Source of the DNA: Bacteroidales bacterium UBA3663
GTDB taxonomy: Bacteria > Bacteroidota > Bacteroidia > Bacteroidales > UBA3663
Direction: 5' to 3'
NCBI GenBank assembly: GCA_002373755.1
Contig: DFJU01000106.1
Location: 1 to 10,263 of the forward strand
DNA: 10,263 nt
Shown here: positions 1-5,234 of the stretch, one piece after another
How the letters are laid out: every line of letters starts with the position of its first letter
Position numbering within the stretch: the stretch's first letter is position 1
Translations under genes and position numbers: made by a program
Notes under the pieces: model-generated
What the model was told of the DNA's origin: nothing
Database searches by the model: none
What the model saw: the letters and a program-made list of their open reading frames with translations, nothing else

Positions 1-1
1 G

Positions 2-3000
2 CTGCTGATGGCCAGTTCGGTCAGCCTGTCAGCACAGGATTTTGATGATGACGAACCGTTGGCCGACCGCCAGCCTGCCAAGGCTACGGTAGCCAAGGCG
101 AAATACGACACGCGCCAAGTGAAGGGCGAGGTGCGCGATGCCGCCACAGGCCAGCCCGTCTCGGGTGCAATGGTGAGGGTCACCGGCATGGAGGGCTACT
201 CCGCATTGACCGGCGACGACGGCCGCTACCAGCTCGACGTGCCGACTTTCGCCTCGTCGCTGCAGATCAGCAGCCCCGACCACTCGCTCATCGAGTTGGG
301 TCTGTCGGCCGACGTTGAACAGAAGAGCGTCGTGCTCTATTCCGTCGCCTTTACGCCCGACCGCAGTGCCAAACTGGACATTCTGGACGACAAGCATGTC
401 GGCAACTTCCAGTATTCCAATGCCGTCAACGTGAAGGAGGAGATTCAGAAGCAGCTCGGTGCATACGCCTACAGCACATCGCGTAGCGGCACTCCGGGCA
501 TCGGCAATGTGATGTTCGTGCAGGGCTTGAACTCGCTCAACGCCAATGCGCAGCCTCTGGTTGTGGTCGATGGTGTCATCATGGAGCAGCAGTACGACCG
601 CGAAATGCTGCACGACGGCTTCTTCAACGACATCCTTACCTCAATCAGCCCGAGCGACATCGAAAACGTCACGATCATGCGCAACGGCACAGCCCTCTAC
701 GGCACGCGCGGAGCCAACGGCGTCGTCCTGATTACCACACGCCGCAGCCACAGCATGGCTACGCGAATCACGGCATCTGCATCGACCGGCATCTCCACCG
801 AGCCGAAATACTACGACATGATGGATGCCGACCAGTACCGCAACTACGCCTCGCAGCTGCTGAGCGGCACAGGTTCGAAGATTACGGAATTCAAGTTCCT
901 GAACTCCGACCCGACGTACTACTACTACAAGCAGTATCACAACAACACCGACTGGAAAGACAAGGTCTATCGCACAGCCATCAGCCAGAACTATGGCATC
1001 AACGTTGAGGGCGGCGACGACGTTGCACAATACAACCTCTCGGTCGGCTTTACGAGCAACCAGAGCAACCTGCGCTACAACGACATGACGCGCATCAATG
1101 TCCGCTTCAACACCGACATCCAGCTGTTCAAGCACTTGGACGTCCGCTTTGACTGTTCGTACAGCAACGTGACACGCAGCCTGCGCAACGACGGCGCTCC
1201 GCTCTCATACGACGAGGGTACGCCGACCGCACCATCGTTCCTGGCCTATGCAAAGGCTCCGTTCCTTTCGCCATATTCGTACGGCAACGGCCAGTTGAGC
1301 ACGACCTACTACGACGTGACCGACGAGTCATATCTCGACGAGGCATTGGCCAGCTACAGCAACTACAACTACAAGTTGGCCAACCCGTGGGCACTCAACA
1401 AGTATGCCGACGGCGAAAACAAGAACCACTTCGAGAATTCGTTGATCAACATCGCAGTCACCCCGACCTACAGTTTCCGTCCGAACCTGAAGTTGAGCGA
1501 GCATTTCAGCTACTCGCTGGTCAACACGACCAACCGCCTCTTCATTCCGGTGAACGGTGTTCCGGCCTACTACGTGACTGCCGTCAGTGCTACGCGCGAG
1601 AATGAGGTGCGTTCGTTGGCCTCGAAGCAGAACAGCGTACAGAGCGACACCCGCCTCACATGGTTTAAGCGATACGCAGCTCACGACGTGTCGGCCTTCG
1701 GCGGCCTCCGCATCAATTGGGAGACCTACACCTGCAACAAGCAGTTGGGCTACAACACCGGCAGCGACAAAACTCCGTTCATGAGCAGCGGCCTGCTCAA
1801 TGCACAGAGCGTCGGCAACAACGACGTCTGGCGCAACATGGACCTCTATATGCAGGGCAACTACAACTACGCGGGCCGCTACTACGCACAGCTCAACCTC
1901 ACCGCATCAGGTTCATCGCGCTTCGGCGAGGATGCCGATGGTGGCGTGAAGTTCGGTGGCGTGGTGTGGGGCATCTTCCCTTCGGTTCAGGCATCGTGGG
2001 TCTTGACCAACGAGAGCTGGATGCCGCAGTTGGATTGGCTTGACTACCTGCGCCTCTCTGCCGGCTACGATGTGAGCGGCAACGATGGCGCCGACTACGA
2101 GGCTGCCCGCAGCTACTTCGCCGCACAGATGTATCTGAATGCCATTTCCGGCCTGTCGTTCGCAGGCATCGGCAACACCGAAATCAAGTGGGAGACCACA
2201 CGTCGCGCCAACCTCGGCATCGAAGCCGACTTCATGCAGCACCGCCTGCACGTTGCCGGCCACTGGTTCAACAGCACGACCGATGACCTCCTCTCGCTCC
2301 AGAGCCTCGGCTTCCTGTCGGGCTTGGAATACAACTGGGCGAATGCCGGCAAGCTGAAGAACGTCGGCTACGACCTCTCGGTGAACGGCAAGGTCATCGC
2401 CACCAAAGACTGGTCGTGGGAGCTTGGCTTCAGCGTCGGCCACTACAAGAACGAAATCAAGAGCCTGGCTGAGGGTCAGACGGGCTACAACACCGATGCT
2501 TACGGCGCAACAATCCGCACGCAGGTGGGCAGTGCCGCCAACCTCTTCTACGGCTATCGCACCGAGGGTGTCTTCTCGACCAGCGAACAGGCAGCCGCCG
2601 CCGGACTCTATGTCATGGCCGACAATGGCGTTGACCGCAACTACTTCGGCGCCGGCGACATGATTTTCACCGACGTGGACGGCAACAAGCAGATTAACGA
2701 GAGCGACCGCATGGTCATCGGCAATCCGAACCCCGACATCTACGGCAACATCTTCACCGCAGTGAGCTACAAGGGCTTCCGTTTGGATGCCAACTTCGGC
2801 TATTCGGTAGGCAACGATGTCTATAACTACATGCGTTCGCAGCTCGAAGGCGGCAGCCGCTTCATGAACCAGACCACAGCCATGACCCAGCGCTGGCAGG
2901 TGGAGGGTCAGGATACCGCCGTGCCAAAGGCCACATTCCAGGATCCGATGGGCAACAGCCGATTCAGCGACCGTTGGATTGAAGACGGCTCATACCTGAA

Positions 3001-3220
3001 GCTGAAGTCGCTCACACTGAGCTACAACCTGCCGCTCAATATGCAGTTCCTGCAGGGCATGCAGTTCTGGATTCAGGGCAACAACCTCTTCACCATGACC
3101 GAATATCTCGGCAGCGATCCGGAAGTTGTCGCAACATCGGCAGTCATCGGCCAGGGCATCGACTTGGGTCGCATCGGCCAGAGCCGCAGTTTCATGGCAG
3201 GCATCAAGATTAACTTGTAA
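2..3220 (+). CDS. SusC/RagA-family TonB-dependent outer-membrane transporter, 5' end cut by window
   Basis: This is an outer-membrane beta-barrel that would import oligosaccharides into the periplasm with TonB energy, paired with the SusD-like lipoprotein downstream. The frame is open to the left edge: two Leu codons precede the first Met (position 8), and the following residues (ASSVSLSAQ) look like the end of a signal peptide, so the true start lies upstream. Counting from that Met, residues ~36-105 form a CarboxypepD_reg-like domain (QVKGEVRDAATGQPVSGA). Residues ~130-250 form the plug, with PLVVVDG at ~184 and the family signature ALYGTRGANGVVLITT at ~229-244. The rest is a Tyr/Asn-rich barrel ending in GIKINL. 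The family call is secure from these motifs and the length (about 1,070 residues seen, normal for SusC). Odd points: the usual VVVxGYGT segment before the plug is not recognisable, there is no STN domain in the visible part, and the last residue is Leu rather than an aromatic. The substrate cannot be read from the sequence. Confidence 0.95.
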   Translation: MLMASSVSLSAQDFDDDEPLADRQPAKATVAKAKYDTRQVKGEVRDAATGQPVSGAMVRVTGMEGYSALTGDDGRYQLDVPTFASSLQISSPDHSLIELGLSADVEQKSVVLYSVAFTPDRSAKLDILDDKHVGNFQYSNAVNVKEEIQKQLGAYAYSTSRSGTPGIGNVMFVQGLNSLNANAQPLVVVDGVIMEQQYDREMLHDGFFNDILTSISPSDIENVTIMRNGTALYGTRGANGVVLITTRRSHSMATRITASASTGISTEPKYYDMMDADQYRNYASQLLSGTGSKITEFKFLNSDPTYYYYKQYHNNTDWKDKVYRTAISQNYGINVEGGDDVAQYNLSVGFTSNQSNLRYNDMTRINVRFNTDIQLFKHLDVRFDCSYSNVTRSLRNDGAPLSYDEGTPTAPSFLAYAKAPFLSPYSYGNGQLSTTYYDVTDESYLDEALASYSNYNYKLANPWALNKYADGENKNHFENSLINIAVTPTYSFRPNLKLSEHFSYSLVNTTNRLFIPVNGVPAYYVTAVSATRENEVRSLASKQNSVQSDTRLTWFKRYAAHDVSAFGGLRINWETYTCNKQLGYNTGSDKTPFMSSGLLNAQSVGNNDVWRNMDLYMQGNYNYAGRYYAQLNLTASGSSRFGEDADGGVKFGGVVWGIFPSVQASWVLTNESWMPQLDWLDYLRLSAGYDVSGNDGADYEAARSYFAAQMYLNAISGLSFAGIGNTEIKWETTRRANLGIEADFMQHRLHVAGHWFNSTTDDLLSLQSLGFLSGLEYNWANAGKLKNVGYDLSVNGKVIATKDWSWELGFSVGHYKNEIKSLAEGQTGYNTDAYGATIRTQVGSAANLFYGYRTEGVFSTSEQAAAAGLYVMADNGVDRNYFGAGDMIFTDVDGNKQINESDRMVIGNPNPDIYGNIFTAVSYKGFRLDANFGYSVGNDVYNYMRSQLEGGSRFMNQTTAMTQRWQVEGQDTAVPKATFQDPMGNSRFSDRWIEDGSYLKLKSLTLSYNLPLNMQFLQGMQFWIQGNNLFTMTEYLGSDPEVVATSAVIGQGIDLGRIGQSRSFMAGIKINL

Positions 3221-3226
3221 TTTGAT

Positions 3227-3339
3227 AAGGTTGTAAGGTCTTTAGGTTGTAAGGTTATAAGGTTCAAAACCTTAAAAACCTCATAACCTCCAATTCTAAA
3301 ATACCTCAAGACCTGATAACCTCAAAACCTCATAACCTA
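3227..3339. repeat. Two facing arrays of an 8-bp repeat (AAGGTTNT / AACCTNAT) between susC and susD
   Basis: Five forward units begin at 3227, 3235, 3243, 3251 and 3259, exactly 8 bases apart, each with the core (A/T)AGGT(T/C). They are followed by the reverse-complement form (core ACCT), with unit starts at 3268, 3277, 3285, a degraded unit near 3293, then 3302, 3310, 3318, 3326 and 3334. The spacing there is again 8 bases, with two 9-base steps. The array fills nearly the whole gap between the SusC stop and the SusD start. The two halves are complementary, so the DNA or the transcript can form a long imperfect hairpin. The function is unknown. Plausible roles are attenuation or mRNA stabilisation between susC and susD, or a repeat element that has settled in the gap. 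Confidence 0.9.
3258..3274 (+). other. Tip of the repeat hairpin: 7-bp perfect stem with a 3-nt loop
   Basis: TAAGGTT (3258-3264) is exactly complementary to AACCTTA (3268-3274) around a CAA loop. Further pairing continues downwards with small bulges, for example 3252-3256 with 3277-3281 and 3226-3247 with 3303-3324. No T-run follows the stem, so it does not look like a simple rho-independent terminator. Confidence 0.6.
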
Positions 3340-3344
3340 AATTT

Positions 3345-5105
3345 ATGAAAAAATATATTCTTGGATTGGCTCTTTTGGGCACGACGTTGAGCTCCTGCAC
3401 CGACTTCTTCGAGGCCGGCTCGACGCACGTCATCTATGCCGACCATAACCATCTGAATGTGGCATCCGACACCATCTATTCGATGATCGGCATCTTGAAC
3501 CGGTTGCAGGCCATCGGCGACCGCACAGTGCTTTTGGGCGAGGTGCGCGGCGATTTGATGGATGTGACCGACAATACATCGTCCGACCTGCGCGACGTCG
3601 CAATGTTCAATGTGGGCGACGACAACGAATACAACGTGCCGCGCGACTACTACGCGATTATCAACAACTGCAACTACTACATCGCCAATGCCGACACCGC
3701 GCTCAAGAACAACCGCAACCAGTATCTGTTCCGTGCCGAATATGTAGCGGCAAAGGCCATCCGTGCGTGGACCTACCTCCAGCTCGTCACCACCTACGGC
3801 CGCGTGCCGTTTGTCACCGAGCCGATCCTGACCAAGGAGGAGTCGGAAAAGGACTATCCGATGTACGACATCAAGCAGGTGTGCGACTACTTCATCTTCG
3901 AAGACGGCCTCGATGCACTTGTCGATGAGGAATATCCGACCTACGGCAACATCAAGGGCATTCCGTCGAAGCTCTTCTACATCCCGATGCGTCTTGTGTT
4001 GGGCGACCTGAACCTCTGGGCCGGCAACTATCTGACGGCTGCGATGTACTATTACGACTACATGTACAAGTCCAACAATGCCCACCTCTATCCGACCTAT
4101 ACGCGTGGCGTGCGTTGGTCATCGAGCACTTGGACGAATTGGTTTGATTCATACATCTCATCTTTCACCGACGAAAGCAGTTCGCTTTCGTCAGAGCTGA
4201 TTTTCATGATTCCGGGCGACTCAATTCCATCGGAGGGCTACTACAGCGAGTTGCGCGGTTTGGTCAACACCTCGTCGGACAACAACTATCAGATCAGCCT
4301 CACCCCGTCGCAGTCGCTCATCGACCTCTCGGCCGCACAGGACTACTGCTTCTATCAGGGCAACGGCGACTACATCATTGCTCCGAAGACGTTGGACGAC
4401 TATCAGTCGGGTGATTTGCGCTTGTCTCACGTCTGGTCAACCAAAGAGAATCAGTACAACACGAAGACCAATACGCGCTACACACAGCAGTCCATCGCCA
4501 AGTATCAGACGCGCAACATCCACCTCTACCGCCGTCAGCTCGTCTATCTGCGTCTGGCCGAGGCCATGAACTGCGCCGGCTATCCGCACTTCGCCTTCTA
4601 CGTGCTTTCGACCGGCATCAACAACAAGATTGTGCAAGACAGCATCCGTCCGTATTACAACAATCCTGTCGATTCGGCTGTGCTTTCGTATTTCGATTTC
4701 CCGAACACGCTCTACGACATCATCGATCCGACAGTCGATCTGAACCGTTTTAACGACGATGGCAACACGCAGGGCATCCACAGCCGTGGTTCGGGCTATA
4801 CGCAGTTCAACGAAAACTACCGTATGCCGAACGACACTACCATCGCCGACAGCGCACAGCTCCGCGCATGGCAGATGCAGAAGGTTGAAGACCTGATTGT
4901 CGATGAGGAGGCTTTGGAGTTCGCGTTCGAGGGCTATCGCTACTACGACCTGCTTCGTGTGGCTCTGCGCCGCTCTGCGACCGATCCGAACTATCTGTCG
5001 GACAAGATCAAGAACCGCCGCAGCGGCAGCGACACAGGCATCACGGCCGACTTGACCGACATGCACAACTGGTTCCTGCACTGGAACAACCAGATCGGCT
5101 ATTAA
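3345..5105 (+). CDS. SusD/RagB-like nutrient-binding outer-membrane lipoprotein
   Basis: This 586-residue protein is probably a surface lipoprotein that caps the SusC transporter and binds glycan fragments. The start is clear: a lysine-rich N-terminus and hydrophobic stretch (MKKYILGLALLGTTLSSC) end in a lipobox with Cys18 as the lipid-anchored residue. Family signs are the RAWTYLQLVTTYGRVPF segment at ~139-155, typical of the SusD TPR core, and the C-terminal signature EALEFAFEGYRYYDLLR at ~522-538. The length is within the normal SusD range. It follows the susC-like gene after a 124-base repeat-filled gap, which is longer than I would expect for such a pair. No Shine-Dalgarno sequence is visible, which is normal for Bacteroidetes. 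The middle of the protein (~170-480) is rich in Tyr, Asn, Asp and Ser and presumably forms the ligand-binding face. The ligand cannot be deduced. Confidence 0.95.
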   Translation: MKKYILGLALLGTTLSSCTDFFEAGSTHVIYADHNHLNVASDTIYSMIGILNRLQAIGDRTVLLGEVRGDLMDVTDNTSSDLRDVAMFNVGDDNEYNVPRDYYAIINNCNYYIANADTALKNNRNQYLFRAEYVAAKAIRAWTYLQLVTTYGRVPFVTEPILTKEESEKDYPMYDIKQVCDYFIFEDGLDALVDEEYPTYGNIKGIPSKLFYIPMRLVLGDLNLWAGNYLTAAMYYYDYMYKSNNAHLYPTYTRGVRWSSSTWTNWFDSYISSFTDESSSLSSELIFMIPGDSIPSEGYYSELRGLVNTSSDNNYQISLTPSQSLIDLSAAQDYCFYQGNGDYIIAPKTLDDYQSGDLRLSHVWSTKENQYNTKTNTRYTQQSIAKYQTRNIHLYRRQLVYLRLAEAMNCAGYPHFAFYVLSTGINNKIVQDSIRPYYNNPVDSAVLSYFDFPNTLYDIIDPTVDLNRFNDDGNTQGIHSRGSGYTQFNENYRMPNDTTIADSAQLRAWQMQKVEDLIVDEEALEFAFEGYRYYDLLRVALRRSATDPNYLSDKIKNRRSGSDTGITADLTDMHNWFLHWNNQIGY

Positions 5106-5116
5106 AGACACGACTT

Positions 5117-5154
5117 CACTCGCCCTCCTCCGTAAAAAGGGGAGGGAGTGTTTT
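5117..5154 (+). terminator. Terminator-like GC-rich hairpin with T-tract after the SusD-like gene
   Basis: CACTC (5117-5121) pairs with GAGTG (5146-5150). The stem continues as C-rich 5123-5130 against G-rich 5139-5145 with a couple of single-base bulges, around an A-rich loop, and TTTT (5151-5154) follows at once. It begins 11 bases after the SusD stop codon. Shape and position fit an intrinsic terminator or a partial read-through terminator. The short T-tract and the bulges leave room for doubt. Confidence 0.6.
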
Positions 5155-5168
5155 GAATCATTGGATAC

Positions 5169-5210
5169 AGGTAAGCAGGTGCTCAAATTTTTTTGAACAA
5201 CTGCTTATCT
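5169..5210. promoter_or_regulatory. Near-perfect dyad (19-position arms, TTTT centre) upstream of the glycosidase gene
   Basis: The arms 5169-5187 and 5192-5210 are complementary at 16 of 19 positions, with one further G-T pair and two mismatches (5179/5200 and 5182/5197). The outer block TAAGCAG (5172-5178) faces CTGCTTA (5201-5207), and the inner block TCAAA faces TTTGA around TTTT. It ends 24 bases before the chosen ATG. It could be an operator for a dimeric regulator, or a leader-RNA hairpin. It is not followed by a T-run, so a terminator is less likely. The dyad itself is read directly from the sequence; any function is inference. Confidence 0.65.
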
Positions 5211-5234
5211 CCACTTTTCAAGAAAGAAATGCTT

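Noticed and set aside
3218..3224. TAATTTG at the SusC stop as a Bacteroidetes -7 promoter box
   Set aside because: The consensus TAnnTTTG needs two bases between TA and TTTG, and here there is one. I also saw no suitable -33 TTTG at the right distance, which would lie within the SusC coding end.
3258..3290. Intrinsic terminator after the SusC-like gene
   Set aside because: The stem is AT-rich and no T-run follows it. The partner susD-like gene follows directly and is expected to share the transcript.
3330..4085. A 251-codon frame on the - strand opposite the SusD-like gene
   Set aside because: It is a shadow of the SusD frame, with Val/His/Arg-rich composition and no leader or family motif.
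5193..5234. Upstream TTG start for the glycosidase
   Set aside because: The TTG sits at the centre of the dyad, and the added residues (NNCLSPLFKKE) would place a non-signal segment before a good signal peptide that begins at the ATG cluster 5229-5240.
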